A DNA stretch of 64,000 nucleotides from Roseibacterium elongatum DSM 19469 (GCF_000590925.1 NZ_CP004372.1:1097001-1161000), one strand, 5' to 3'. Shown: positions 27,587-39,929, counted from the stretch's first letter. Numbers and translations: made by a program. The notes: generated from the sequence alone by a model not told the origin.

Positions 27587-28186
27587 ATGCGAGAAGGATC
27601 CCTGCGCATCCATGCCGTTCTGTTGGCCATTCCCCTGGTTCTGATCGCGGCGCAGGCCGGGGCGCATACGGGCGAGGGCATCAACACCGGATTCGCCAGT
27701 GGCTTCTGGCATCCGATCCTGGGTTGGGATCACGTGGTTGCGATGGTGGCCGTTGGGCTGTGGGGTGCATTCCTCGGGGCGCCGGCGATCTGGATTCTGC
27801 CCGTGGTCTTTCCGCTGGTCATGGCCCTGGGCGGGGCCTTTGGGGTTGCTGGCGTTCCGCTTCCTGCTGTCGAAGCGGGTATTGCCCTGTCCGGTGTCGT
27901 CCTTGGCCTGCTGATCGCCTTTGCCGTCCGCGCGCCGATCTGGGTGGCCGCCGTGATCGTGGGCGTGTTCGCCATTTTCCATGGCCACGCGCACGGCACC
28001 GAGTTGCCGCAAGCCTTCAGCCCCTATGGCTATGCGGTGGGCTTTGTGGTGGGCACCGGGCTACTACATATGGTTGGCATCGGGTTCGGGTTTCTCACGG
28101 CCTCGCAGGCGGGCAGGATCGCGGTGCGCGGCGCGGGTGGGGTGATCGCCCTGGTCGGCGCGGCCTTCTTGTTTGGTCTGGCCTGA
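27587..28186 (+). CDS. hupE: HupE/UreJ-family membrane protein
   Basis: 199 residues with a signal-like N-terminal helix and about six membrane segments. The family signature is HPILGWDHVVAMVAVGLWG; a second His cluster is in FAIFHGHAHGTE. HupE/UreJ proteins are associated with nickel or cobalt uptake for hydrogenase or urease; neither enzyme is in the window. GAGGAGG lies just before the ATG at 27587. The next gene starts 10 bases after the stop and also looks HupE-related. Confidence 0.85.
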   Translation: MREGSLRIHAVLLAIPLVLIAAQAGAHTGEGINTGFASGFWHPILGWDHVVAMVAVGLWGAFLGAPAIWILPVVFPLVMALGGAFGVAGVPLPAVEAGIALSGVVLGLLIAFAVRAPIWVAAVIVGVFAIFHGHAHGTELPQAFSPYGYAVGFVVGTGLLHMVGIGFGFLTASQAGRIAVRGAGGVIALVGAAFLFGLA

Positions 28187-28196
28187 GGAAAACCTT

Positions 28197-28805
28197 TTGA
28201 AACGGACCGCGATGGCGGCTGCCGCGATGCTGTGTGCCGGGCCGGTCGGCGCGCATAGCTTCGACACAGGGGCCGACGCCTACAACCAGCTTGTCGAGGG
28301 AACCGCCGTGGTCCTGACCGACCCTGGCCTGGTAATACCGATCTTTGCCCTCGGGGTTCTGCTGAGCCTTTGGCGGCCCGAGGGGTTGCCGCAGGTGTGG
28401 CCCGTCTACCTGTTGGCGCAGGTGTCAGGCGTGGTGACGGCCGCGTTCGTCGGTGCGTGGATCACGACGGTGTTCGTCGGTTTGGGGATTGTCACGGCGG
28501 TGGCGGCTGCCCTGTTGCCGCGTCCGACCACGGCAATTGCCATGATGCTGGCGGCGGTCACGGGCCTCGGGGCGCTTGCCGTCGGGCTGGAAGGCCATGG
28601 GTTGTTCGAGTTGTCCGTGTTCATTCACCTGGGCCTGATTTTGGGCGTCAATATCGCCGTGGCCTTGCCAGCGGGCGCGGCACGCGTGGCGTTGGACAAG
28701 GTGCAGGCCCCTTGGATGCGGATCGGCTGGCGCGTCGTTGCATCCTGGCTTGGGGCCATCCTGGTGCTCTATCTCGCCGTCGACCTGACCGGCGGTCTCA
28801 GCTGA
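28197..28805 (+). CDS. HupE/UreJ-like membrane protein, divergent second copy
   Basis: 202 residues with a signal peptide (KRTAMAAAAMLCAGPVGAHS) and about six hydrophobic segments. It resembles HupE/UreJ in topology and in the AHS...GL start of the mature protein but lacks the HPxxGxDH signature. I chose the TTG at 28197 because GAGGAAA precedes it and it retains the basic signal-peptide start; the ATG at 28212 is the alternative. It forms a two-gene unit with hupE. Confidence 0.7.
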   Translation: MKRTAMAAAAMLCAGPVGAHSFDTGADAYNQLVEGTAVVLTDPGLVIPIFALGVLLSLWRPEGLPQVWPVYLLAQVSGVVTAAFVGAWITTVFVGLGIVTAVAAALLPRPTTAIAMMLAAVTGLGALAVGLEGHGLFELSVFIHLGLILGVNIAVALPAGAARVALDKVQAPWMRIGWRVVASWLGAILVLYLAVDLTGGLS

Positions 28806-29310
28806 GGGGGACGACCGACTGACAGGACATCTCTGTGCCCATGCCAAAAACGGGCAAGGGGGTGTCGGGGTCGATGGAACTGGCCGCGATCCAGACATTG
28901 TCGATGCAGACATCCTGCGCCCAGTTGCCCCCGTTGAAGCCGAAGCCGCCAATGCCGCAATCGTTCACTTCGCCATTGGCGTTCCAGGCCTGGTAACTCT
29001 GTTCCAGGAAATGGCCGCCCATCGGGAATTCCAGGTTCGTCGTATCGAAAAACAGGGTCCAGGTCGTTTCCGTCGTGCGTTGCCGCATGTTCCATGACCC
29101 GATCGGAACGCCATCATGGTAGCCTTGGATAAAGAAGGCGGTAACATCCTGTTCCGTGATGATGCCGGTGTTCAGCAGGCGCTGCGGCACCTCGATGATT
29201 CCCTCCATCGTATAACCCGCGTTGCCGATCCAGCAGAACTGGAACCGGGCTGCGTGGGCAGGAAGGGCAGCCAAGGCAAGCGCGATGGCGGTCAGGATCG
29301 TTCGGCGCAT
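28798..29310 (-). CDS. Secreted hypothetical protein
   Basis: 170 residues with a signal peptide (MRRTILTAIALALAALPAHA). The mature part is rich in Trp, Phe and Gly, has four cysteines and no motif I recognise. Its end overlaps the convergent HupE-like gene by eight bases. It stands alone downstream of folC on the same strand, 43 bases beyond a gene read from 29354 in the same direction. Confidence 0.72.
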   Translation of the reverse strand: MRRTILTAIALALAALPAHAARFQFCWIGNAGYTMEGIIEVPQRLLNTGIITEQDVTAFFIQGYHDGVPIGSWNMRQRTTETTWTLFFDTTNLEFPMGGHFLEQSYQAWNANGEVNDCGIGGFGFNGGNWAQDVCIDNVWIAASSIDPDTPLPVFGMGTEMSCQSVVPLS

Positions 29311-29353
29311 GACCCAGAGTGTGGACTGCCGTCCCCCTGGGTCAAGGGCATGT

Positions 29354-30627
29354 TTACCCGTTCGCTTTCAACACATCGCCAGCCAGGTAGAGCGAGCCAC
29401 AGATCAGCACGCGCGCCCCGGGGTCTGTTGCCGTGATATCCGCCAAGGCCGACTTGACCGAGGCGGCCTCGACCGCGTCGAGGCCGGCCATCCGGGCAGC
29501 GTTGGTGGTGTCAGCGGCAGAGAGGGTCGCAGGCGCGTCGGGGATCGGCACGGCATGCAGGCGTGTCACCAGCCCGGCGAAATGCCCAAGATACCCTGCC
29601 GGGTCCTTGGTGTTGAGCATACCACAGATCAGATAAGTGGGCCGCTGTGGCAGCGTCCGCAGATAGGCGGCGATGGCGTGGCCCGCATGGGGGTTATGGC
29701 CGCCGTCCAGCCAGAGCTCCGCGCGCGGGGCAGCCGCGACAAGGGGACCGTGACGCAATCGCTGCATCCGGGCCGGCCATGTCACGTCGCGCATCGCGGC
29801 CTCGCACGCGTCATCCTTCAGGCCGAGGCTGCGCAGCGCGGCCAAGGCCATGCCTGCGTTCTCGACCTGATGCGCACCGGGCAGGGCGGGCAGGGGCAGG
29901 TCCAGCAGGCCGGTTTCATCCTGAAAAATCAGCCGCTCGCGTTCTTCCCAGACATGCCAGTGTTGGCCATGGGCCAGGATCGGCGCGCCAAGGCGTGCGG
30001 CGCGTTCCTCGATCACCTCCAATGCCGCGTCCTGCTGTCGCCCGACGATGCAGGGCACCCCGCGCTTGATGATCCCGGCCTTTTCCCCGGCGATTGCGGC
30101 CAGCGTGTCGCCAAGGAATTGCTGGTGGTCCATATCGACCGTCGTTATGACCGTCAGGCGCGGGGTTTCGATCACGTTGGTTGCATCCAGACGCCCGCCA
30201 AGGCCCACCTCCAGCAGGGTGAAATCGGCGGGCGTGCGGGCGAAAGCGAGGAGCGCAGCGGCCGTCGTGATCTCGAAATAGGTGATCGGATCGGGGCCGT
30301 TGGCCGCGAGGCATTCATCGAGGATCGCGGACAATGCGTCCTCGTCGATCAATTCACCGGCAAGCCGGATACGTTCGTGAAACCGGGCAAGGTGGGGCGA
30401 GGTGTAGGCATGCACCGATGCGCCGGCCCCTTCGAGGCCCGCGCGGATCATCGCCTGCGTCGACCCTTTGCCGTGGTTCCGGCAATATGGATCACAGGGG
30501 GCAGCGCGCGTTCGGGGTGCTCGAGCGCCCCGAGGATGCGCCACATCCGATCCAGGGTAAGATCGATCACCTTGGGGTGGAGCGACATCATCCGGTCGAG
30601 GAGAATGTCGGATGTCACGGCACTCAC
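29354..30627 (-). CDS. folC: Dihydrofolate synthase / folylpolyglutamate synthase, frameshifted at the P-loop
   Basis: FolC adds glutamate to dihydropteroate and folates. The GTG at 30627 overlaps the accD stop (GTGA) and gives [18 protein letters not shown]. At the nucleotide-binding loop (expected GTNGKGST) one base is missing near 30473: the coding strand reads ACCACGGCAAAGGG where ACCAACGGC is needed. After it the frame continues correctly ([20 protein letters not shown]) to 29354. Corrected length is 424 residues, normal for FolC. The gene is essential or nearly so, so a sequencing deletion is the likely cause. Confidence 0.9.
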
Positions 30628-31571
30628 GTTGGGTGGTCGCCGTCCTGTGCCGGCGCAGCGGCCGGGCTGGGCGTGTCCTGCGCCTCTTGCGGCGGGGCGG
30701 GCAGATCGCCGGCGATGGCCGGCGGCAGGCCCAACAGCATCCGCGTGATGGTGATCAGTTCTTCGCGCATCTCGCTGCGTGGCGTCACGCGGTCGAGCAT
30801 GCCGTGATCCAGCAGGTATTCGGCGCGCTGGAACCCATCGGGCAGTTTCTCGCGGATGGTCTGTTCGATCACGCGCGGCCCGGCGAAACAGATCAACGCA
30901 TTGGGTTCCGCGATATGCACATCGCCGAGCATCGCGTAGCTGGCCGTCACCCCGCCCGTCGTGGGATGCGTGAGCACCACGATATAGGGAAGGTTCGCCT
31001 CCTTCAGGATCTGCACGGCCACCGTGGTGCGCGGCATCTGCATCAGCGACAGGATACCTTCCTGCATGCGGGCGCCACCGGCGGCGGAAAACAGGATAAG
31101 GGGGCGCTTCAGGGCCACGGCGCGTTCGGCGGCGGCGATGATCGCATTGCCCACATACATCCCCATCGACCCGCCCATGAAGCTGAAATCCTGCGCGGCG
31201 GCCACGATGGGCGTGCGCCCGATCTCGCCCTCGGCGACCAGCATGGCCTCGGCCTCGGTGGTCTGCTTCTGGGCGGCCTTCAACCGGTCGGGATAGCGTT
31301 TCTGATCGCGGAATTTCAGCGGGTCCTCGATGGGTTTGGGAACCTCGACCTCGGTGAAGATGCCATTGTCGAACAGGGCGGTGAACCGGTCACGCGGCAC
31401 CAGAGCCATGTGATGACCGCAGTTGGTGCAGACATTCAGGTTGTCGCTCAACTCGCGGTGAAACAGCATCGTGCCGCACTCATCGCATTTGGACCAAAGG
31501 TTCTCGGGCATCTCGCGGCGCGAGAAGATCGAGTTGATCCGGGGGCGGACGTAGTTTGTGATCCAGTTCAT
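30624..31571 (-). CDS. accD: Acetyl-CoA carboxylase carboxyltransferase subunit beta
   Basis: 315 residues. The N-terminal zinc ribbon has Cys29, Cys32, Cys48 and Cys51 (CDEC...CTNC), followed by the crotonase-like carboxyltransferase domain with [11 protein letters not shown]. It works with AccA to move carboxyl from biotin to acetyl-CoA in fatty acid synthesis. The ATG at 31571 ([13 protein letters not shown]) is the usual start; the frame extends four codons upstream without need. It is coupled to folC, a common accD-folC pairing. Confidence 0.97.
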   Translation of the reverse strand: MNWITNYVRPRINSIFSRREMPENLWSKCDECGTMLFHRELSDNLNVCTNCGHHMALVPRDRFTALFDNGIFTEVEVPKPIEDPLKFRDQKRYPDRLKAAQKQTTEAEAMLVAEGEIGRTPIVAAAQDFSFMGGSMGMYVGNAIIAAAERAVALKRPLILFSAAGGARMQEGILSLMQMPRTTVAVQILKEANLPYIVVLTHPTTGGVTASYAMLGDVHIAEPNALICFAGPRVIEQTIREKLPDGFQRAEYLLDHGMLDRVTPRSEMREELITITRMLLGLPPAIAGDLPAPPQEAQDTPSPAAAPAQDGDHPT

Positions 31572-31635
31572 GCGCGATCTCACGACGGGTCGGACAGGTT
31601 GCGACCGAAATAGGCCCCGCCGTGGGGAAATGCAA

Positions 31636-32532
31636 TCACGCGGCGCGGCGCATCACCGCCACGCGGATCGCCAGCCAGATCGCCACCGTGACGGCGATAT
31701 CCAGCAGGATCAGCGGCTGCATCGCAGGCGCGGACGGATCGACCGGCATGGTGTAGAGCGCAAGGCCCGACAGCGGCCCGTCGCTGCCGACCACCAGGAT
31801 GGCGGCGCAGTTATTCGCGAAATGCAGGCCCCATGCGGCCCCGATATTGCCGGTAAGCGCGGTGAGGTCGGCGGCCAGCAGGGCAAAGACCCCGGTTGCA
31901 AGAACGATGTACCACGTGTTGTCGCCCATCAGATCGGGTTGGTAGTGCGCCAAAGCGAACAGAACCGAGGGCAGCAGCATCCAGACGAGGGGCGACCTGA
32001 ACCGCGCGGCCAGTTGCTGCTGGATGTAGCCGCGGAAAAGAACCTCTTCGGCGCCGGTCTGCACCAGCACCCCAACCAGCGCGAGGGGCAGGAAACTGGC
32101 CCAAAGCGACAGTTCGAGATTGGGTTGCAGGGCGGCCTCTTCGGGGGTGGGGATCAACAGGGTGACACCGTAGACCGCGACGCAGATGCCCGCCGCGATG
32201 GCAAAGTGCCGTCCGAGACGCGGCAGCGACCCGCCGAAAAGCGATTGTGCCGAGCGTTTGTGCATCAGCCTGGCCGCGGCCATCGGACCAAGGGCCATGC
32301 CGATGAACGTCGCCAGCAAGAGCAATGTCGCGGTCGGGCCCGTGGCCTCGGTCATCGAGGCCATCCACCATTGCGCCCCGTCGGGGCCGCTGGTTACCAG
32401 CAGGACCCCGAAAATGACGAAGATGCCGGCGAAATAGACCACGGCTGCCAGCGCTAGGCCGACAACCAGTCGCCATACCTGAGGATGCGCACGTGCGGGC
32501 GCCACGAATGCCGCGTGGGCTGTATACTGCAT
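31636..32532 (-). CDS. CPBP-family intramembrane metalloprotease
   Basis: 298 residues, about eight membrane helices. The three CPBP (CAAX protease/Abi) motifs are seen in order: EEVLFRG, FALAHYQ and HFANNC, supplying the Glu-Glu-Arg and His residues. The family covers prenyl-protein proteases and bacteriocin-immunity proteins; the substrate here is unknown. Single gene between accD and the divergent ilvD. Confidence 0.88.
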   Translation of the reverse strand: MQYTAHAAFVAPARAHPQVWRLVVGLALAAVVYFAGIFVIFGVLLVTSGPDGAQWWMASMTEATGPTATLLLLATFIGMALGPMAAARLMHKRSAQSLFGGSLPRLGRHFAIAAGICVAVYGVTLLIPTPEEAALQPNLELSLWASFLPLALVGVLVQTGAEEVLFRGYIQQQLAARFRSPLVWMLLPSVLFALAHYQPDLMGDNTWYIVLATGVFALLAADLTALTGNIGAAWGLHFANNCAAILVVGSDGPLSGLALYTMPVDPSAPAMQPLILLDIAVTVAIWLAIRVAVMRRAA

Positions 32533-32618
32533 CGGCCTGCCTGCCTTTTTGTTTGGTGCAGGTTACCGCGCATTGCCGGGCGCGGCAATCATGCCCGCAG
32601 TGCTGGGGCCCAACGATC

Positions 32619-32647
32619 TTGTGTCAAGCAGGGCCGGGGTCTATTCG
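32619..32647 (+). promoter_or_regulatory. Weak candidate promoter for ilvD
   Basis: TTGTGT, 17-base spacer, TATTCG, 62 bases before the ilvD start. Both hexamers deviate from consensus; it is listed only as the best-spaced match in the intergenic region 32533-32708. Confidence 0.25.
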
Positions 32648-32708
32648 AGTGCAAAGCCCGGCCAAATCCGCGTCGGGCCGCACGCTAGATATCGGAAGGG
32701 AGCCAGCG

Positions 32709-34441
32709 ATGTTGAAGGGCAAGGTGGACAAGTCGAAATTGCCAAGCCGCCACGTGACGGAAGGCCCGTCGCGCGCGCCGCACCGGTCGTATTTCTACGC
32801 CATGGGGATCTCGGACGAGGAAATCCACCAGCCATTCGTCGGCGTGGCGACCTGCTGGAACGAGGCCGCGCCCTGCAACATCGCCCTGAACCGTCAGGCG
32901 CAATCGGTCAAGATGGGTGTCAAGCATGCCAACGGCACCCCGCGCGAGTTCACCACCATCACCGTGACCGACGGCATCGCCATGGGGCACGAGGGGATGC
33001 GCTCGTCGCTGGCCAGCCGCGACGCGATCACCGACACGGTCGAACTGACCATGCGTGGCCATTGCTACGATGCGCTGGTCGGCCTTGCCGGGTGTGACAA
33101 GTCGCTGCCCGGCATGATATGGCGATGGTGCGGCTGAATGTGCCCTCGGTCTTCATCTATGGCGGGTCGATCCTGCCGGGGCGTCTGGACGGCAAGGACA
33201 TCACCGTGCAGGACGTGTTCGAGGCCGTGGGCCAGCATCAGGCCGGCAACATGTCCGACGAAATGCTGGCCGTGATCGAACGCGTGGCTTGCCCCAGTGC
33301 GGGCGCCTGCGGGGGCCAGTTCACCGCCAACACCATGGCCTGTGTGTCCGAGGCGATCGGCCTTGCCTTGCCCAACTCCTCCGGGGCGCCCGCCCCGTAC
33401 GAGAGCCGCGACCAGTACGGCGTGGCCTCGGGCGAGGCGGTGATGAACCTGCTCGAAAAAGGCATTCGCGCCCGCGATATCGTGACGCGCAAGTCGCTGG
33501 AAAATGCCGCACGCGTCGTGGCCTGCACGGGTGGGTCGACCAATGCCGGCCTGCACCTGCCCGCGATCGCGCATGAGGCCGGGATCGATTTCGACCTGTT
33601 CGACGTGTGCGACATCTTCAAGGATACGCCCTATTTCGTCGACATGAAGCCGGGCGGCCAATTTGTCGCCAAGGACCTCTACGAGGCCGGCGGCGTGCCC
33701 GTCGTGATGAAGGAATTGCGCAAGATCGGCATGATCCATGAAGACTGCGTCACGGCCACCGGGCGCAGCATGGGGGAAGAGTTGGACCTGATCGAGCGCG
33801 AGGCGGATGGTCGCGTGATCTACCCTGCGGCCACGCCGATCACGCCGACCGGTGGTGTCGTGGGCCTCAAGGGCAACCTCGCCCCCGAGGGCGCCATCGT
33901 GAAGGTCGCGGGCATGGCAAGCGAGAACCAGGTCTTTACCGGCCCGGCGCGTGTTTTCGAATGCGAGGAAGACGCGTTCGAGGCCGTGAAGGCCCGCAAA
34001 TACGAGGAAGGCGAGGTGATCGTCATCCGCAACGAAGGCCCCAAGGGCGGCCCCGGCATGCGTGAGATGCTGGCGACGACGGCCGCTTTGTCGGGTCAGG
34101 GCATGGGCAAGAAGGTGGCCCTGATCACCGATGGCCGTTTCTCGGGGGCGACGCGTGGGTTCTGTGTTGGCCATGTCGGCCCCGAGGCCGCCGTGGGTGG
34201 CCCCATCGGTTTGCTCAGGGATGGCGACATGATCACCATTGACGCCATCAAGGGCGAACTGTCCGTCGATGTGACCGAGGAGGAGCTGGAAAAACGCCGC
34301 GGCGACTGGTCCGGCCCGCGCGACACCATCTACGCAACCGGGGTGCTGTGGAAATACGCCCAGCTCGTCGGCAATGCCCGCTTTGGCGCCGTCACCCACC
34401 CCGGTGGCAAAGAGGAGAAGCATGTCTACGCCGACATCTGA
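32709..34441 (+). CDS. ilvD: Dihydroxy-acid dehydratase, frameshifted in this sequence
   Basis: Fe-S enzyme of branched-chain amino acid synthesis. The first part ([15 protein letters not shown]... to GCDKSLPGM) and the second ([16 protein letters not shown]...) are in different frames: around 33113-33122 the sequence reads GGCATGATATGGCG where ATGATGATGGCG is expected, so one G is missing. Corrected length is 577 residues. Cluster cysteines lie in [12 protein letters not shown] and [22 protein letters not shown] precedes the ATG. A sequencing deletion is the simplest reading. Confidence 0.92.
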
Positions 34442-35174
34442 CCTGCGTTGGGCGAAAGGGGCGCTGGGCGGTCTCATCTGCCTGGCGCTAACAGGATGCG
34501 GCACGGGGTTCGGCGCGGGGGCGTCGGCCCCAAGGCAGGCGGTGGTGACACAATCCGCCGTTGTCGTCACCGGACCCGAGGGGTACTGCGTCGATGAGAC
34601 CGCCACGCGCGACGATGGGGCGACGGCATTTGTCCTGCTGGGAAACTGCGCCGCGATTTCCAATTCGCGTCGGGCGGATCAACCCTCGGTGCCCGCTGTC
34701 CTGACAGCGGCGATCTCCGCCCCCTCCGATTCCGGCTCGATCGCGGACAGCCTGCCCGATCTGGATGCGTTCTTCCGCACGGACCAGGGCCGGACCCTGC
34801 TCAGCCGTACCGAGGAGGCGGCTACCGTTTCGGTGCTGGATACCCGCACCGAGGGCGCGATGTTCCTGCTGCATGCAAGCGACATCAGCGCCGGCCCGGT
34901 CGAGGGCGTGCAAGACGACTACTGGCGTGCCTATCTGGACCTCGGGCCGCGCATCGCGACGCTGTCCGTTCTGGCCCTCGAGGATCGTGACGTCAGCGAG
35001 GCGGAAAGCCTTGCCACCCTGCGGGCCTTTGCGGGCGCGGTGCAGTCGGCCAATTTCGGGCAGGGCGATCTCGCCCCCGTCGTCGCGCCTGTTGCGCCCG
35101 TTACGCCGGCCGCACCCCCGCCGCCGCGCGGCGGTTTGTTCGAAATCGGGCTGTTCCGGCGGATATTCGAGTGA
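34422..35174 (+). CDS. Putative lipoprotein of unknown function
   Basis: 250 residues. The N-terminal hydrophobic stretch ends in a lipobox (LALTGCG), so lipid attachment at that cysteine is likely. The body has no recognised domain and ends in a Pro/Val/Ala-rich segment before [13 protein letters not shown]. The ATG at 34422 has AGAGGAG upstream and overlaps the ilvD end by 20 bases, so it is translationally linked to ilvD although a metabolic link is not evident. Confidence 0.72.
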   Translation: MSTPTSDLRWAKGALGGLICLALTGCGTGFGAGASAPRQAVVTQSAVVVTGPEGYCVDETATRDDGATAFVLLGNCAAISNSRRADQPSVPAVLTAAISAPSDSGSIADSLPDLDAFFRTDQGRTLLSRTEEAATVSVLDTRTEGAMFLLHASDISAGPVEGVQDDYWRAYLDLGPRIATLSVLALEDRDVSEAESLATLRAFAGAVQSANFGQGDLAPVVAPVAPVTPAAPPPPRGGLFEIGLFRRIFE

Positions 35175-35252
35175 GCCCGCGTCAGATTTTCTGTTAAGAT
35201 ATGGAAAGTTTGGGCATTTCGGGTTTCTTTAGTGATTGGGGGCATAGGGATC

Positions 35253-36026
35253 ATGGGTGAAGAGAAGGCGGGATTGTTCGGTCGGTTTCGGCCTGCTGAT
35301 CCGTTGACACGGTGGCAGCGGGCGATGGCCGCGCCCTCGGCTTTGTCCACCTCGGCCTTGAGCGAGATGAATTCATCCATGCGCGCAATGCGCGATCGTC
35401 TGGACACCCTTGCGGCAAAGGCGCGGACCGAGTTGTTGTCGCGGGTCAGCCCCGACGATGTGCCCGGCGGGCCCGAGCAGTGCGACTGGGCCATGCGCCC
35501 CGCGCCGTGGCGCGTCGAGATGCGTCCGCGTGGTCTTGTCTCGGTCGCCTCGCCGATGGAACTGCCCGGTGCGGTCAAGCTGTTTCATGATGCCGCCCAT
35601 GCCGATCTGAGCATTCGGCAGGATCGCGTTCCGCATTGGATCGAAGGCGCGCTTTTCGGTCTGGTGCTCGAGGTCTATCAGTTCGACGGATCGTTCGTGT
35701 CGCTGGTGCAGGATTTGCCGCAGGCCGCCATCGACGGTTTGACACTGGCCCATGTCATCACCGTCGATATCCGGGTCGAGCGCGAGCATCCGGTCGAGGT
35801 CTATGCCCGCCTGAACATCCAGCATGGCCCAAATACCGAAACGATGGTGCGCCAACTCGATATCCGTGATGGCGCCGGACGGGCCGAGTTCGACCTTGCC
35901 TATTCCAAGGTGAATGAAAAACGGATCGAGAAGGCTTGGCTGGATCTCATTATCGAAGGGCCGGAAATGACGCGCATCGCCCTGTGGGACATGACCGTGT
36001 CCCGCGCGCCGCGCGCGGATCTGTAA
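35253..36026 (+). CDS. DUF6478-like conserved protein
   Basis: 257 residues, cytoplasmic, no signal peptide. I recognise it as a conserved Rhodobacterales protein (probably DUF6478). Features are a Ser/Met/Arg-rich helix near residues 25-60, a strand-rich middle (RPAPWRVEMRPRGLVSVASP), and a C-terminal half ending in a predicted beta-sandwich. Function unknown. The ATG at 35253 was chosen over an earlier in-frame start at 35232 because the short leader would be atypical. It is followed by two small genes in the same direction. Confidence 0.7.
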   Translation: MGEEKAGLFGRFRPADPLTRWQRAMAAPSALSTSALSEMNSSMRAMRDRLDTLAAKARTELLSRVSPDDVPGGPEQCDWAMRPAPWRVEMRPRGLVSVASPMELPGAVKLFHDAAHADLSIRQDRVPHWIEGALFGLVLEVYQFDGSFVSLVQDLPQAAIDGLTLAHVITVDIRVEREHPVEVYARLNIQHGPNTETMVRQLDIRDGAGRAEFDLAYSKVNEKRIEKAWLDLIIEGPEMTRIALWDMTVSRAPRADL

Positions 36027-36050
36027 CCGGTGATGCAAGGGTAGGGTGCG

Positions 36051-36422
36051 ATGAGCGGACTGGAAACACTTACGCAAACCGGATTGCAGGCCGGCCAGTA
36101 CCAGGCGGTCTTCGAGGGTCCGCCCGAGACGGGGCTCGAGGCGGTGCATCATGGCAAGGTCATTGCCGTCGCCCGCATGGTCGGCATCCCAGACCAACCC
36201 GGCGCCGTTCGGGTGAGCGTTGATCTGCCGGCCGAGGTTTTGTCGAGCGGCGTGCAGGTCATCGCGATGCGCAGCACGACGACAGGCGAGATCCTGGACC
36301 GCATCACGTTCATGGCGGGCGACGCCCTGGATGACGACCTGCGCGGTGAGATCGCCTTGCTGCGGGATGAACTGGAAATCCTGAAGGCAGCATTTCGCCG
36401 TTATGTCGCCGCAGGGGCATAG
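36051..36422 (+). CDS. Hypothetical protein
   Basis: 123 residues. The N-terminal two thirds is predicted beta-rich (YQAVFEGPPETGLEAVHHGK); the C-terminal 30 residues form an amphipathic helix with a heptad-like pattern (LRGEIALLRDELEILKAAF), suggesting oligomerisation. No family recognised. It lies 24 bases after the DUF6478-like gene and is probably in the same operon. Confidence 0.65.
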   Translation: MSGLETLTQTGLQAGQYQAVFEGPPETGLEAVHHGKVIAVARMVGIPDQPGAVRVSVDLPAEVLSSGVQVIAMRSTTTGEILDRITFMAGDALDDDLRGEIALLRDELEILKAAFRRYVAAGA

Positions 36423-36468
36423 CCGCAAGGGGACAATGCCGAACTGACGATGGTTGTAGGGGGCGCGC

Positions 36469-36624
36469 ATGCCGGGACGGGATCATCAGGACAACGACCC
36501 TGACCGCCGTCACCCGCGCGACAGCACCGAGGTTGTCGCACCCTTTGCGCGAGTTCGTGTCGTCGTGGCGCTTGTCTGCATCCTGATCGGGCTCGGCGTT
36601 CTGGCGTGGCGCATGATGTCCTGA
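36469..36624 (+). CDS. Small single-pass membrane protein
   Basis: 51 residues from the ATG at 36469: a charged N-terminal half (MPGRDHQDNDPDRRHPRDS) followed by one hydrophobic helix (VVVALVCILIGLGVLAW) and a short tail. AGGGGGC lies shortly before the start. It continues the direction and spacing of the two preceding genes. The function is unknown; the layout suggests an inner-membrane small protein. Confidence 0.5.
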   Translation: MPGRDHQDNDPDRRHPRDSTEVVAPFARVRVVVALVCILIGLGVLAWRMMS

Positions 36625-36643
36625 CGTCGCGCAGCCGCCATGA

Positions 36644-38740
<2,097 letters not shown>

Positions 38741-38750
38741 GCGCAGATCC

Positions 38751-38773
38751 GGGCCGAAGGGGCCGTGCTTTTT
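38751..38773 (+). terminator. Weak terminator after fadH
   Basis: GGCC-GAAGG-GGCC stem (with a bulged G on the left arm and an outer C-G pair possible), then GTGC and TTTTT, 10 bases after the fadH stop. Confidence 0.4.
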
Positions 38774-38923
38774 CCGGGTGTGATCCCTTTGCTGCATGTC
38801 TTCACCGCTTTTGCGACACAGATGGCTGTGTGCAGGCGCCGGCGTGAGCATTACTGGAAAAGCAAGCCATCCAAACGAGGATAGCGCCATCCCGAACACC
38901 GGGGCGCAACGAGCAGGTTTCAG

Positions 38924-39432
38924 ATGGGCTACAATATCGAGGACGTGGGCGTCGGGTCGACCGGCGGACCGGACCAGTTCACATTCATTCCCGATCGCAC
39001 GCTTAGTGGTGCGACGACCGTGTCGGGTGATGTCGACGTGGTCAGCCTGGTGTCCGGGGCGTCAATGGGCGAGGCGGACACCCAAAGTTTCTCGCGGCTG
39101 TCCGACCCAAGCCTTGGCACACTGTCCTTCGATGAGACGACCGGCGAGTTCACGTTCGAGGTCCATTGGCCCGCCGTTTCTGCAACCGGTAAGAACCAAG
39201 TCATCACCTTCACCGTGACCGGCACGAGATCATGCTGGCAGGGGGCCTGCCGACGGAAAGCTTCTTTCCGGGCGCATATTCGTTGTCTGCCATGGATCAG
39301 GCGGTGCGCAGCGAGCTGTTGCGCCTGTTTCCCGACCTTGCCGTCGATGGCCAGTATGGACAATCGGCGCGCCCGTCCCTGCACCCATGGGAGGGGAGAT
39401 TGCTGTGCAGTGCCTGGGGGCAGGCCGCATGA
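38924..39432 (+). pseudogene. Hint-domain protein remnant with internal deletion
   Basis: The first 100 codons from the ATG at 38924 (MGYNIEDVGVGSTGG... to VITFTVTGT) resemble the N-terminal VCBS/cadherin-like part of secreted Hint-domain proteins. At about 39221 the reading switches to another frame that encodes HEIMLAGGLPTESFFPG and onward, the C-terminal end of a Hint domain, to the TGA at 39432. The middle, including the Hint catalytic region and any calcium-binding repeats, is absent. The reading is that a large internal, out-of-frame deletion fused the two ends. The downstream acyltransferase overlaps its stop (ATGA). Confidence 0.68.
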
Positions 39433-39854
39433 GGGCGCTTGCAGACAGCACCGGTCGCCGCCTGCCGCCGCTGGAGACGCCGAGCGCCGATGCCCTGAGG
39501 GTAAATGGCGATCTGTCATTCCTGGCCTTTCGCAGCCCGCGCCACCAGCAGATGCAGCTTGCCGTCTTGCGGCGCTATATCGAGCCGCCGGTCATGCTCG
39601 GGCAATTCCGCATCTTTCGCATCGACGAGGTTCCGCGTGCCGCCGTGACAGGGGGGTTTCTGTCGGAAACGGCGGAACGCAAACTGATCGCCGGCGATGC
39701 CCTCGATCCCGAGGATTGGCGTGCAGGCGACCGGATGTGGATCATCGACCTGATGGCCCCCTACAAGGGACTGACCCGCGGGATCGTGCGGTGGCTTATG
39801 GTGCCGGGCAACCTGACGCGCGACTCATTCCGCTTTCGCCACGTTGATGGGTGA
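39429..39854 (+). CDS. HlyC-like toxin-activating lysine acyltransferase
   Basis: 141 residues matching the RTX-toxin acyltransferase family. The catalytic His39 is in FRSPRHQQM (as SPLH in HlyC) and Asp107 in GDRMWIIDLMAP, 68 residues apart, close to the spacing of His23 and Asp92 in HlyC. Such enzymes move a fatty acyl group from acyl-ACP to lysines of RTX proteins before secretion. The ATG at 39429 overlaps the stop of the decayed Hint-domain gene, so its original partner may have been that protein. No RTX toxin gene is in the window. Confidence 0.75.
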   Translation: MRALADSTGRRLPPLETPSADALRVNGDLSFLAFRSPRHQQMQLAVLRRYIEPPVMLGQFRIFRIDEVPRAAVTGGFLSETAERKLIAGDALDPEDWRAGDRMWIIDLMAPYKGLTRGIVRWLMVPGNLTRDSFRFRHVDG

Positions 39855-39929
39855 AACACAACCCGGCGGATTGTCGAAATCGACTTCAAATCGCCGCGCC
39901 TTGCGCGCGTCCATGACGAAAGCCACCAT

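Noticed and set aside
32572..32589. ATTGCC/GGCAAT inverted repeat upstream of ilvD as an attenuator
   Set aside because: Only six base pairs with a GC-only loop, no T-run, and no leader peptide rich in branched-chain codons next to it.
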